Source: DATJFQ01 sp035495555 (GTDB lineage: Bacteria; Acidobacteriota; Vicinamibacteria; Vicinamibacterales; 2-12-FULL-66-21). Taken from it: a stretch of 64,000 bases of DNA. The stretch spans positions 124,001 through 188,000 of the forward strand of contig DATJFQ010000042.1 of NCBI GenBank assembly GCA_035495555.1, given 5' to 3'. The translations under genes and the position numbers were made by a program. The notes beneath the pieces were generated by a model that was not told where the DNA came from, did no database searches, and saw only the letters and a program-made list of their open reading frames with translations. Numbering within the stretch: position 1 is the stretch's first letter; every line of letters starts with the position of its first letter. Positions 51,801 through 60,240 of the stretch are shown here, in pieces.

Positions 51801-52492
51801 TCGCGCTCGACGTCGAGACGCGGCAGCAGGCGGTTGCGCTGTCCGATACGCTGCGCGGGACCGTCGGGGGCTTCAAGATCGGCAGCCGTCTCTTCACCGC
51901 CGAAGGACCCGAAATCGTCCGATCGTTGACCGGCCGCGGCGACCGCGTGTTCCTCGATTTGAAGTTTCACGATATTCCCAACACCGTGGCGACGGCGGTG
52001 GCGGCGGCAACCAGTCTGGGCGTCTGGATGGTGAACGTGCACGCGGCTGGCGGCACCACGATGATGCGCGCGGCCGCGGATGCGGCGCGCGACACCGCCG
52101 CGAAGCGCAGCGCGCCGGCGCCGCTGGTGATTGCGGTCACCGTCCTGACGAGCATGAATCAAGCGACGCTTCGTGAAACCGGCATCGTAATCGATCTGAT
52201 GGATCAGGTACTGCGGCTGGCGGAGCTCACGCGGGAAGCCGGCCTGGACGGGGTCGTCGCCTCACCGCTCGAAACGTCGGCCATCCGACATCGGTGCGGT
52301 CCGGATTTCGTGATCGTGACGCCGGGGATTCGTGGAGCCGCGGCCGCCGGCAAGGACGATCAACAACGGACGATGAGTGCGGCGGAGGCGATTGCGGCGG
52401 GGGCAAGCTATCTGGTCGTGGGGCGCCCGATTATCGGTGAGGCGGATCCGCGGGCGGCCGCCGAAGCGATCACGCGCGGTGTGAGACGGTAA
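51785..52492 (+). CDS. pyrF: Orotidine-5'-phosphate decarboxylase
   Basis: 235 residues; makes UMP. The catalytic Asp-Lys network DLKFHDIPNT is near residue 58, with LLVALDVET at the N-terminus and TPGIRGAAAAG and YLVVGRPIIGEADP near the end. GTG 51785 gives this N-terminus and has AAGGGA upstream. It overlaps pyrD by 16 bases. With pyrE, pyrB, pyrC, pyrD and pyrK, every de novo UMP step except carbamoyl phosphate synthesis is in the window. Confidence 0.96.
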   Translation: MDQLLVALDVETRQQAVALSDTLRGTVGGFKIGSRLFTAEGPEIVRSLTGRGDRVFLDLKFHDIPNTVATAVAAATSLGVWMVNVHAAGGTTMMRAAADAARDTAAKRSAPAPLVIAVTVLTSMNQATLRETGIVIDLMDQVLRLAELTREAGLDGVVASPLETSAIRHRCGPDFVIVTPGIRGAAAAGKDDQQRTMSAAEAIAAGASYLVVGRPIIGEADPRAAAEAITRGVRR

Positions 52493-52493
52493 C

Positions 52494-52587
52494 CGATATT
52501 CGATGAACGATGAACGATGTTCGATGAACGATGTTCGATGACGCGTTCATCGTCCATCGATCATCGTCCATCGATCATCGTCCATCG
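52494..52587. repeat. Thirteen-unit heptad inverted repeat between pyrF and pal
   Basis: Seven left units of the form CGATGNN (CGATATT, then CGATGAA, CGATGAA, CGATGTT, CGATGAA, CGATGTT, CGATGAC), a GCG centre, then six right units NNCATCG (TTCATCG, then alternating TCCATCG and ATCATCG). It begins one base after pyrF and ends one base before the pal stop, so the convergent spacer is nothing but heptads. Confidence 0.9.
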
Positions 52588-52588
52588 C

Positions 52589-53161
52589 CTACTTCGCAGT
52601 AATCAGGAAGTGACCCCGGCGGTTCTGCTGCCAGCAGGCTTCGTTTTCCTCGTTGCAGAACGGCTGCTCCTTGCCTTTGCTGACCGTCTGAATGCGGTCG
52701 GCGCTGATACCCAGGCTGACGAGATACTGCGCGACGGCCTTGGCGCGCCGATCGCCCAGCGCGAGGTTGTATTCGGCGCTGCCGCGCGAGTCGCAGTGTC
52801 CTTCGATCGTCACCTTGGTGCTCGGCCACCGCTTCATCCACTCGGCGTCTTTCTGCAGCGCCTGCGTGGAGTCGCCGCGGATCTGGCTCGAGTCGAGGTC
52901 GAAGAACGCGTCGGTCAGCGGCTTCTCGGCGTTCAACTCGTCGAGTGACTTCTTCGCGAAGATTTCGTCTTCGGTCGGCTGCGGCGGTGCGGGAGCCGGC
53001 GGCGCAGGCGGCGGCGGTGGAGGCGGAGGCGGCGTCGTCGGGGGCGGCGCAGGCGCGGGCGCGGGCGCCGGTGGAGGCGCGGGCTTCTTCTTTGCGCAGC
53101 CGCCCGCACCGACCGCAGCAACGATGGCCATCGTTCCGAACAGTCGCACCCAACGTTTCAT
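52589..53161 (-). CDS. pal: Peptidoglycan-associated lipoprotein (OmpA family)
   Basis: 190 residues. Lipoprotein signal with the lipobox VGAGGC, then a Pro/Ala linker of nearly 40 residues, then an OmpA C-terminal domain with FDLDSSQI, IEGHCDSRGSAEYNLALGDRRA and QYLVSLGI. These bind peptidoglycan and anchor the outer membrane. The C-terminus has a Cys pair (CNEENEAC) common in Pal. The long proline linker is unusual. No tolQRAB genes are adjacent. GGAGGG precedes ATG 53161. Confidence 0.92.
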   Translation of the reverse strand: MKRWVRLFGTMAIVAAVGAGGCAKKKPAPPPAPAPAPAPPPTTPPPPPPPPPAPPAPAPPQPTEDEIFAKKSLDELNAEKPLTDAFFDLDSSQIRGDSTQALQKDAEWMKRWPSTKVTIEGHCDSRGSAEYNLALGDRRAKAVAQYLVSLGISADRIQTVSKGKEQPFCNEENEACWQQNRRGHFLITAK

Positions 53162-53218
53162 CAGCACTTCCCTCCGCGCAAGATAGAATTTGTTCGATTT
53201 TTTCCAGAGCTTATCACG

Positions 53219-53956
53219 ATGGACCGTCTCCTCGCGGCGACCGCGCGCGCCGAACGGGATCATTTCTGGTTCCGCGGATTCCGCCTGTTCGTGGAACCGC
53301 TCGTCGCCGATGCGCGTGCCGCGCACGGAGCGCCGCTCGAGATCCTCGACTCCGGCTGCGGCACCGGTCACAACCTCGAACTGCTCCGGCGTTACGGGCG
53401 CGCGACGGGCATCGATCTCACGTGGACAGGACTCACCGTCGCCCGTCAACGCGGTGAGCGCCGGCTGGCGCGCGCGACCGCGGCGCGATTGCCGTTCCCC
53501 GCGAAGACGTTTGGCCTCGTCACGTCCTTCGACGTGCTGTACTCGCTGCCCGACGAAACGGAACGCGACGCGCTCGCCGAAATGTTCCGCGTCCTCAGGC
53601 CCGGCGGCCGGCTCCTGGTCAACGTCGCGGCGCTCGATGCGCTGCGCGGGAACCATTCCATACTTTCGGGCGAACTCCGGCGATACAGCAGGGGGGCACT
53701 CGAGAAAAAACTGCAGGCGGCAGGATTCCGCCTGCGGCGCAGCACCTACACCAATCTGTCGATTCTGCCGCTGGTCGCAGCGGTCCGGCTGGCGCAGCGC
53801 GTCACCGGCCACGTCGAGTCACAGGACGAAATCGCGGTGCCGGTCGCGCCGGTCAACGCCGCCCTGTCGGGTGTACTCGCGCTCGAAGCCGCGGCGTTGC
53901 GCGTCGTGAATATGCCCTTGGGGAGCTCGCTGCTCGCCTACGCAGAGCGGCCGTAG
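53219..53956 (+). CDS. Class I SAM-dependent methyltransferase
   Basis: 245 residues. Rossmann-type methyltransferase with SAM motif ILDSGCGTGHNLELL (about 43-57), the acidic loop GIDLTW, DVLYSLPDE, and a motif-III-like LRPGGRLLVNVAA. The substrate is unknown; the closest general group is Methyltransf_11. Divergent from pal, with a TAGAAT box about 30 bases upstream. It converges on the GT-C-like gene. Confidence 0.85.
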   Translation: MDRLLAATARAERDHFWFRGFRLFVEPLVADARAAHGAPLEILDSGCGTGHNLELLRRYGRATGIDLTWTGLTVARQRGERRLARATAARLPFPAKTFGLVTSFDVLYSLPDETERDALAEMFRVLRPGGRLLVNVAALDALRGNHSILSGELRRYSRGALEKKLQAAGFRLRRSTYTNLSILPLVAAVRLAQRVTGHVESQDEIAVPVAPVNAALSGVLALEAAALRVVNMPLGSSLLAYAERP

Positions 53957-53979
53957 GCCGAAGGCGTCCGGCGGTGCAC

Positions 53980-56166
53980 CTATTCCGCCTTGATCCCGAA
54001 GATCCTGACCGCCAGATGACGCTGATCGCCGCCGCTGGACCCGCCGGGCACGAAGAAATCGGAGCTGGCGAAGGTCAGCCGTCCGCCGGCTGACGCGAGC
54101 ACGTCCGGCGGTACGGTCACGGTCCGGTCGAAGTCCTCAGACGGATCGAAGGCGGCGATCTCGCGGCCGCCGGCGAGAATGCGAACGTGCGGCGCCCGCG
54201 CGAAGTATTTCCGCGTGGATTCTCCGCTGATGTGGAGGGTGACCGTGCGGCCGATCGGCCGTACCCATAACACCGATCGCTCGCTCATCCAGCGCCAGGA
54301 GATGCCGCTGGCCGCGTTGTATTCGGGCTCGTTCCAGCCAGCCTCGTAGGCGATCATCGGCACTCCTGGCGGCTGCAGATCGAACTGTTCGAGTGACACC
54401 GAGCCCCGTTCGACTTGCGCCGAGACGTGGAGCGGCACATACGCCGACGTCGACGAAAATGTCCTCGTCTGGACCGGCACCTCGTAGACGAAAAAGCCGG
54501 CCGGGGCGCTGAAGGTTGCGATGCGGCGCCCTGCCGCCTCCACCTGAACTGACGATGGAGCGGACGCGCCCGTGGTGATGTAACGTCCGCCGAGGACGAG
54601 CGTCGACTCGGAATCGCGCGCGCGAATCCAGGCGGTGACCGGTGCGGACGCGGGGCCTTTCGCATCACGGAACGCGATGCCGGCGGTTTCCGGGGTCAGC
54701 GACCATCCTTCATCCAGCATCCAGCCGGGCGGGCGCATGCGATACCAGTCGATGTCGTTCGGGCGGGCGCCCCCGACAAACGGCGGCTCGATGAACCCCC
54801 ACCGGTACGCTCGCGCGAGATCGCGCTGCCGCGTATCGAACAACGCCAGATCCGTGCGCTTCGGATCCGCGGCAAACCAGACGATCGAGTCGGGCGCCGT
54901 TCGCCAGAACGAGACGAGCGCGAGCCATTCGCGCCCGTGCGGCGCCTCGAGGACGCGCGCCGGAAGGATCGGCGCCGCCCACTCGGCGGCGCGCTTCGCC
55001 GAGGCGTGCATCCCGACCGCGTCGACCCGCTCGCCGCCATGAGCGGTGATGGCCATGTCGTCCCACGCCTGGAAAATCGGCGCGCCGTCGACGGCGTAGA
55101 TGACGTTGGCGGGTATCGTGACGAGCAGCGATACGCCAGCAATGGCAATCGAGGCGGTTGGCAGTGCCACGCGGGACCGTGTTTCGAGCGCCGCCACAGC
55201 GAGATACGCAACGGCTGGGACGAGCGGCAGCGCGTATCGCGTCGTCACCGTCTCCTGAAAGAGCAGATGGAAGACGGCGTACGGCAGAAACGCGATCCCA
55301 ATGACAGCCGCCGTCCGTGGCGACCGCCACGCGACGCGCAACGCACCAGCCGCCGCAAGGACGCACATGCCGATCCCGAGCCACCAGTCCCACGGCCAGA
55401 CGAACGTGTCGAGCAGCGCCGCCGCGATCTGGCGCGCCGAGTGATGCGTCCACAACATCGAGACGCCGGAGAAGTCCTCCCCTGCCTGCGAGCCGAGCGC
55501 TGTGAGATATGCCGCGGGCCCGCCGCTGACCACGATCAGCGGGACGGCCCAGACGAGAATGCCGCCGATCAAACCGAGAACCGCGAGCGCTCGATCACGC
55601 AGCGTCAGGCCTGATGGCACGACCAGCGCGTACAGGAACAGCGGCATGGTGAGCACGGCGATCTGCGAACGGATGCCGATCCCGAGGGCCGCGATGAACG
55701 CACCGGCGACGAGCTTCCCCCGCGAGGGGCTGACGAACAGCGCGAGCGCCCAGGCGCCGGCGGCGAAGCCCGCCATGTCGCTGAGCGGTCTGACGCCGGT
55801 GAACCAGAACAGCGGCGCCGCAGCCGTGACAACGGTGGCCCAGATCGCGATCCGGCGGCGCTTTTCGAGCGCGGTGAAGAACAGGATCAGCGCCGGCAGG
55901 GAGCCCGTGGCGCCAACCGCGCTCCAGAAGGCGAGCCCCCGAGGCGCCGCGGCATCGATGCCCAGCGCGCGCAGCGACGCGGTCGACGCTTTCGAGAGCG
56001 CGATGTACACCGGGTAGCCCGGCGGATGCGGCTGATGGTGCGCGACGTCGAAGTGGCGGACGCCGAGCGCAAAGTTGATCGAATCGAGATCTTCGAGCGT
56101 GCGCGGGAGCAGCGCGAGGTGGAGCGCGAGAAACAGGAGCAGCGACGCGACGCCGGCTGTGCGCAC
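53980..56166 (-). CDS. Large membrane protein, GT-C glycosyltransferase-like
   Basis: 728 residues. The N-terminal half has about ten membrane helices. The first loop carries TLEDLDSINFALGVRHFDVAHHQPHPPGYPVYIALSKAST, an acidic pair plus HQPHPPGYP as in dolichol/polyprenyl-dependent GT-C enzymes (an Asp pair there is usually the catalytic base). The C-terminal half is soluble and beta-rich, probably periplasmic. I cannot name the sugar or acceptor. GTG 56166 lies 4 bases after the larE stop, so it belongs to the LysW-like/larE unit. Confidence 0.72.
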   Translation of the reverse strand: MRTAGVASLLLFLALHLALLPRTLEDLDSINFALGVRHFDVAHHQPHPPGYPVYIALSKASTASLRALGIDAAAPRGLAFWSAVGATGSLPALILFFTALEKRRRIAIWATVVTAAAPLFWFTGVRPLSDMAGFAAGAWALALFVSPSRGKLVAGAFIAALGIGIRSQIAVLTMPLFLYALVVPSGLTLRDRALAVLGLIGGILVWAVPLIVVSGGPAAYLTALGSQAGEDFSGVSMLWTHHSARQIAAALLDTFVWPWDWWLGIGMCVLAAAGALRVAWRSPRTAAVIGIAFLPYAVFHLLFQETVTTRYALPLVPAVAYLAVAALETRSRVALPTASIAIAGVSLLVTIPANVIYAVDGAPIFQAWDDMAITAHGGERVDAVGMHASAKRAAEWAAPILPARVLEAPHGREWLALVSFWRTAPDSIVWFAADPKRTDLALFDTRQRDLARAYRWGFIEPPFVGGARPNDIDWYRMRPPGWMLDEGWSLTPETAGIAFRDAKGPASAPVTAWIRARDSESTLVLGGRYITTGASAPSSVQVEAAGRRIATFSAPAGFFVYEVPVQTRTFSSTSAYVPLHVSAQVERGSVSLEQFDLQPPGVPMIAYEAGWNEPEYNAASGISWRWMSERSVLWVRPIGRTVTLHISGESTRKYFARAPHVRILAGGREIAAFDPSEDFDRTVTVPPDVLASAGGRLTFASSDFFVPGGSSGGDQRHLAVRIFGIKAE

Positions 56167-56170
56167 GCGC

Positions 56171-57043
56171 CTACACAGGACGCAGCCGAAGCGCCTCGTT
56201 CAGACTGCCCAGCCGGTACCCGCGCAGATCGACCGTGACGTATTGATAGCCGACGGCCCGCAGCCCTTTGTCCAGCGCGTCTGCAATCTCCGGGTCGACG
56301 GCACGGGGCAGCTCGTCGCGTCCGAATTCGAGCCTCGCGAGCGCGTCGTGATGCCTGACGCGGAACACCCGGAATCCCAGGCCGCGTACGACACGCTCGG
56401 CCGCCTCGATTCGCCGCAGCTTTTCGCCGGTCACTTCCGTGTGATACGGAATGCGCGATGACAGGCAGGCGGAGGCCGGCTCGTTCCACGTCGACATGCC
56501 CGCGCGCCGCGCCAGCTCGCGGATTTCACCCTTCGTCAGTTCAGCCTCGTCCAGGGGGCTGATCACCCCGAACTCCCTGGCCGCCTGACGGCCCGGACGA
56601 TAATCGCCGCGATCGTCCGCGTTGCTGCCGTCGGCGATGGTGGCGATGCCGCGCTCGCGTGCGAGCGCGGTCAACTTCGAGTACAGCTCGTTCTTGCAGT
56701 AATAGCAGCGGTTCGCCGGATTCGCGCGGTACTCGGGCCGCGAGAGTTCGTCGGTCTGGATGATTTCGTGGCGCAGTGAGAACGCGCGCGCAGTGCCGAG
56801 CGCAAGCTCGCGATGCCGATCCGGGTAGCTGGCGCTGTCGGCGGTGACGCACAGGACGCGGTCCCCGAGCACACGCGTCGCCGCAACCGCCAGATAGGCA
56901 CTGTCGACGCCGCCGCTATACGCGATGATGAGAGAGTCGAGCGAACGAAGCCGCGCGTCGAGCACGGCTGCCTTGGCTTCGATGGAGCGGGCTGTTGCCG
57001 CTTTATCGGACGCGGCGCGGGACGCCGCGAGACCAGGGGTCAC
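56171..57043 (-). CDS. larE: LarE-family PP-loop sulfur transferase
   Basis: 290 residues. PP-loop ATP pyrophosphatase with SGGVDSAYLAV (43-53) and family motifs CVTADSASYP, NRCYYCKNELY and PASACLSSRIPYHTEVTGEKL. LarE adenylates a carboxylate of the nickel-pincer nucleotide precursor and adds sulfur. Sacrificial LarE uses one Cys; here three cysteines (C113, C116, C193) are present, as in forms that bind a [4Fe-4S] cluster. No larA, larB or larC is nearby. It overlaps the LysW-like gene by four bases (ATGA), so those two are translationally coupled. Confidence 0.9.
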   Translation of the reverse strand: MTPGLAASRAASDKAATARSIEAKAAVLDARLRSLDSLIIAYSGGVDSAYLAVAATRVLGDRVLCVTADSASYPDRHRELALGTARAFSLRHEIIQTDELSRPEYRANPANRCYYCKNELYSKLTALARERGIATIADGSNADDRGDYRPGRQAAREFGVISPLDEAELTKGEIRELARRAGMSTWNEPASACLSSRIPYHTEVTGEKLRRIEAAERVVRGLGFRVFRVRHHDALARLEFGRDELPRAVDPEIADALDKGLRAVGYQYVTVDLRGYRLGSLNEALRLRPV

Positions 57044-57300
57044 TCGTCCCAGTCCTCGCTTTCCGATTCTTCGTCATCGTCGACGCCGCCTTCGTCGTCT
57101 TCGTCGAACTCGTCGTCCTCGCCGTCTTTCTCGTCCTCTTCGTCGTCATCATCGTCGTCGTCGGCCAGCTCGAGCTCGACGGGCGACGTGCTGGTGACTT
57201 CGAGGTTGGAGCCGCAATCGGGACAGCTGATCAGATCGCCCTTGTCGACGTCGAACTCGTCAACCTCGATTTCGGCATCACACTCAGGACAGGTGGCCAT
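57040..57300 (-). CDS. LysW-like amino-group carrier protein with hyperacidic insert
   Basis: 86 residues. The first 45 residues match LysW: a zinc ribbon with C4-x2-C7 and C26-x2-C29 (TCPECDAEIEVDE, ISCPDCGSNLEV) and SPVELELA. A run of about 35 Asp and Glu residues (46-81) follows, and then the terminal SEDWDE. True LysW is about 54 residues and ends EDWGE, where the last Glu carries alpha-aminoadipate or glutamate through its side chain. The terminal Glu is kept here while Gly has become Asp. A TATAAT box and GGAG precede ATG 57300. No lysX, lysZ or lysY genes are near. Confidence 0.82.
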   Translation of the reverse strand: MATCPECDAEIEVDEFDVDKGDLISCPDCGSNLEVTSTSPVELELADDDDDDDEEDEKDGEDDEFDEDDEGGVDDDEESESEDWDE

Positions 57301-57373
57301 ACATACTCCTGCAACGCGGCGCCATGAAAGTTCGAATTATAGGCAGAACCTGATAGATTCTGCAATCAAGCCC

Positions 57374-58078
57374 GTGAGCCATAAAACCGTGATCGTCGCC
57401 GACGACACCGCTTTCGTGCGGGACCGTTTCTCCACCGCGCTGGCATCGGCGGGGCACAAGGCGCTGGCGGTGAAAAGCGCAGCCGAGCTGCTCTCGATGC
57501 TCCGCACGGATGCCGATGACATCGACCTGCTCGTGATTGACCTGCGCCTGCCGCACGCGGGGGGCGTCGAGCTTGTCAGAACGATTCGCAAGATCGACGC
57601 CGGGCGAATTCCGATCCTGATCTTCAGCGGCACCATCAGCAGTGCGGACGAGGTGAAGCATCTCGCATCGCTCGGGGTGGCCGGCTACGTGAACGAGTAC
57701 AGCGCAGTCCAGAACATCCTCCCGTCGCTCGCACCGCATCTGTTTCCCGACAATTTCAACCGTCGGAGCAGCCCGCGCGTTCTGCTGGGTATTCCCGTGT
57801 CGTACCGCTTCGGCAACACGATAGCGGCGGCGCTCACGCTGAATGTGAGCAAAGGCGGCGTCGCGATCCGGACGATGAGCCCGCTGCCGCAGGAAGCGAA
57901 GGTACGCGTACGGTTTCGTCTGCCGGGTTCCAAGCACGAAATCGAAGCCGAATCGCGCGTCGCCTGGAGCGATCGGCGCACGGGCATGGGACTGCAGTTC
58001 GAAAAGGTCGAATCAGCCGACCAGCAGGCGATCTATCACTTCGTCGATCAGCACTTCTTCTCGAACCGGAAGGCGTGA
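57374..58078 (+). CDS. Response regulator with C-terminal PilZ domain
   Basis: 234 residues. Receiver (4-120) with the phosphoacceptor Asp in LLVIDLRLPH and Ser/Lys-type switch region (ILIFSGTIS). A PilZ domain (about 130-230) starts with NRRSSPRVLLGIPVSYRF and has LNVSKGGVAIRT: the RxxxR and D/NxSxxG c-di-GMP motifs (N replaces D). It links two-component and c-di-GMP signals. No kinase is adjacent. GTG 57374 is used and no ribosome binding site is clear; the frame upstream is antisense to the LysW-like gene. Confidence 0.87.
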   Translation: MSHKTVIVADDTAFVRDRFSTALASAGHKALAVKSAAELLSMLRTDADDIDLLVIDLRLPHAGGVELVRTIRKIDAGRIPILIFSGTISSADEVKHLASLGVAGYVNEYSAVQNILPSLAPHLFPDNFNRRSSPRVLLGIPVSYRFGNTIAAALTLNVSKGGVAIRTMSPLPQEAKVRVRFRLPGSKHEIEAESRVAWSDRRTGMGLQFEKVESADQQAIYHFVDQHFFSNRKA

Positions 58079-58087
58079 CAACGCACT

Positions 58088-58112
58088 GACGGCAACTGGC
58101 AACTGACGGCGT
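58088..58112. repeat. Short heptad repeat between convergent genes
   Basis: CTGACGGCAACTGGCAACTG then ACGGC: two GGCAACT heptads flanked by complementary-looking GACGGC segments in the 38-base spacer between the PilZ gene and the metal ATPase gene. It is the shortest member of the heptad spacer set. Confidence 0.45.
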
Positions 58113-58116
58113 CAGG

Positions 58117-60240
58117 CTACTCGCGCAGCAACCGCAGCGCGTTCGCGATCACAATCAGCGACGCGCCGCTGTCCGCGACGACCGCCATCCAGAGCGTGGC
58201 GATCCCGAAGATGGCCATGACCAGAAACGCCGCCTTGAGCGTGATCGAGAAAGCGATGTTCGCGCGGATGTTGCGCAACGCCGCGCGGCTGAGGCGAATC
58301 GCGTACGGGATGCGCAGCAGTTCGTCGGACATGAGCGCGACATCGGCCGTTTCGAGGGCCGCTCCTGTTCCCGCGACCCCCATCGCGATGCCCACGTCAG
58401 CGGCCGCGAGCGCGGGCGCGTCGTTGACGCCGTCGCCCACCATCGCGAGCGCGCCGAACTGCTTGCGCAATGCCGTGACCTCGCGCACCTTGTCTTCCGG
58501 CATCAGCCCCGCCCGAACCTGATCGACGCCGACCGCGCGCGCCAGCGCCGTCGCAGCGGCAGCCTGGTCACCGGTGAGCAGCGCGACGTGCGCGATTCCG
58601 TGCGCGCGCAGCAGTTGCACCGCATCGGCTGCCGACTCCCGCACGTCGTCTGCCACGGAGATGACGCCGAGGGGACGACCGCGATCGGCGACCAGCACCG
58701 TCGTTCTGCCGTCCTCCGGCTGCGCGTCCAGCGCGGCATGCAGGTCGTCGGTGCAGACTCCGAGTTCCTCGAGCAGCCGATGCGAGCCGAGCACGACGGC
58801 CGCGTCGCCTATCCGCCCGAGCGCGCCGAGACCCGGGAGCGCCTCGAAGCCGGTGATGCGATCGAGCGGTACGGATTCGAGCTGTGCGTGTTCGAAGATC
58901 GCGCGGCCAATCGGGTGTTCGGAGCGGCTTTCGATCGATGCGGCGACACGCAGCAGATCGTCCGCCGAGGCGCCGGAGATGGGCCGCACGTCGACGACCT
59001 TCAGCGTGCCTCGCGTCAGCGTGCCCGTCTTGTCGAACGCGATGCATCGCACTTCGGCCAATCGCTCGAGGTGTGCACCGCCCTTGATGAGCACGCCTTT
59101 GCGGGCGGCCGCCGACAACGCCGACACGACTGACACCGGTGTCGAGATCACCAGCGCGCACGGGCAGGAGATCACGAGCAGGACCAGCGCGCGGTAAATC
59201 CACGTGCTCCAGGGGCCCGCGCCGGCGAGCGGCGGCGCGACAGCCACGATCGCCGCCAGCACGAGCACTGCCGGCGTGTAGATTCGCGCAAAGCGCTCCA
59301 CGAACGTCTGACTCGGTGCGCGCTGCGCCTGCGCGCGCTCGACCAGGTGAATGATTCGCGCGACGGTCGAATCGGCGCGGAGCCGTTCGACGGCGATCTC
59401 CACCACTCCACGGCCGTTGATCGTCCCGGCGAACACGTCGTCGCCCGGGCCCTTCTCGACGGGCAGCGACTCCCCGGTGACCGGCGCCTGATTGACGAAC
59501 GTCCGCCCGGCCGCGATGCGGCCATCCAGCGGGATCTTCTCGCCGGGGCGCACGATCATGAGATCGCCGATGCGCAGTTCGTCGACGTTCACGCGCACAT
59601 CGCGGCCGCCGCGATGCACCAGCGCCTCGATCGGCGTGAGATCCATGAGCGCCCGGATTGACGCGCGCGCGCGTTCCATGGCGCGTGCTTCGAGGAGCTG
59701 CGCCAGGGCGAACAGAAAAATGACTGACGCGGCTTCGGACCATTGGCGCAGCGCCACCGCTCCGGCAACCGCGACGAGCATGAGGACGTTGATGTCGAGC
59801 GACAGCAACCGGGCCGCCGCGAGGGCTCGCCGCGCGGTGTAAACGCCGCCGCTGAGGATCGATACGCCGTAGGCTACGGTGGATACAGGCGCGGGGGCGC
59901 GGAGCAGATCACACAAGAGACCGGCGCCGAGGGCCACGCCCGAGGCAACCACCAGCACACGGCGCGTCGCCGGTGACCCGACCGGGGCCACCGGTTCCTC
60001 GTGCTCGAGCCACGCGCGCATGCCGGTCTGCGCGACCGCTTCCGCGATCGCGGACGCAGTCAGCTTCGCGGCGTCGTACTTGACGCGAAGGCGCTGCGCG
60101 AGCACGTCCGCGTCGAGCGCCTCCATCCCCGAGAGCTTCTTCAGCGTGCGCTCGAGGATGGCCACCTCTTCGTGGCAGTCCATGCCTTCGATCTTGAACG
60201 TCGATTCGGCGTGGATTTCACAGACGGTGCACGCCGCCAT
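58117..60240 (-). CDS. Zn2+/Cd2+/Pb2+-type P1B ATPase
   Basis: 707 residues. An N-terminal HMA domain is preceded by CTVC and has GMDCHEEV, a variant in which the second metal Cys is Glu, as known in some CadA/ZntA proteins. Further on: six to eight membrane helices, CPC in LVISCPCALVIS (ion site), DKTGTLTRG with the phosphorylated Asp, SEHPIG, GDGVNDAPAL, and a last helix pair with ADSGASL, whose Asp is typical for Zn/Cd pumps. It exports soft divalent metals. Its ATG overlaps the stop of the ArsR/SmtB gene by one base. Confidence 0.95.
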   Translation of the reverse strand: MAACTVCEIHAESTFKIEGMDCHEEVAILERTLKKLSGMEALDADVLAQRLRVKYDAAKLTASAIAEAVAQTGMRAWLEHEEPVAPVGSPATRRVLVVASGVALGAGLLCDLLRAPAPVSTVAYGVSILSGGVYTARRALAAARLLSLDINVLMLVAVAGAVALRQWSEAASVIFLFALAQLLEARAMERARASIRALMDLTPIEALVHRGGRDVRVNVDELRIGDLMIVRPGEKIPLDGRIAAGRTFVNQAPVTGESLPVEKGPGDDVFAGTINGRGVVEIAVERLRADSTVARIIHLVERAQAQRAPSQTFVERFARIYTPAVLVLAAIVAVAPPLAGAGPWSTWIYRALVLLVISCPCALVISTPVSVVSALSAAARKGVLIKGGAHLERLAEVRCIAFDKTGTLTRGTLKVVDVRPISGASADDLLRVAASIESRSEHPIGRAIFEHAQLESVPLDRITGFEALPGLGALGRIGDAAVVLGSHRLLEELGVCTDDLHAALDAQPEDGRTTVLVADRGRPLGVISVADDVRESAADAVQLLRAHGIAHVALLTGDQAAAATALARAVGVDQVRAGLMPEDKVREVTALRKQFGALAMVGDGVNDAPALAAADVGIAMGVAGTGAALETADVALMSDELLRIPYAIRLSRAALRNIRANIAFSITLKAAFLVMAIFGIATLWMAVVADSGASLIVIANALRLLRE

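Noticed and set aside
52494..52587. CRISPR-like array
   Set aside because: Units are 7 bases with no spacers of 30-40 bases, and no cas genes are present.
56813..57373. Ser-rich N-terminal extension of the receiver-PilZ protein
   Set aside because: The poly-Ser stretch is the antisense reading of the Asp/Glu run of the LysW-like gene. The receiver domain begins right after GTG 57374.
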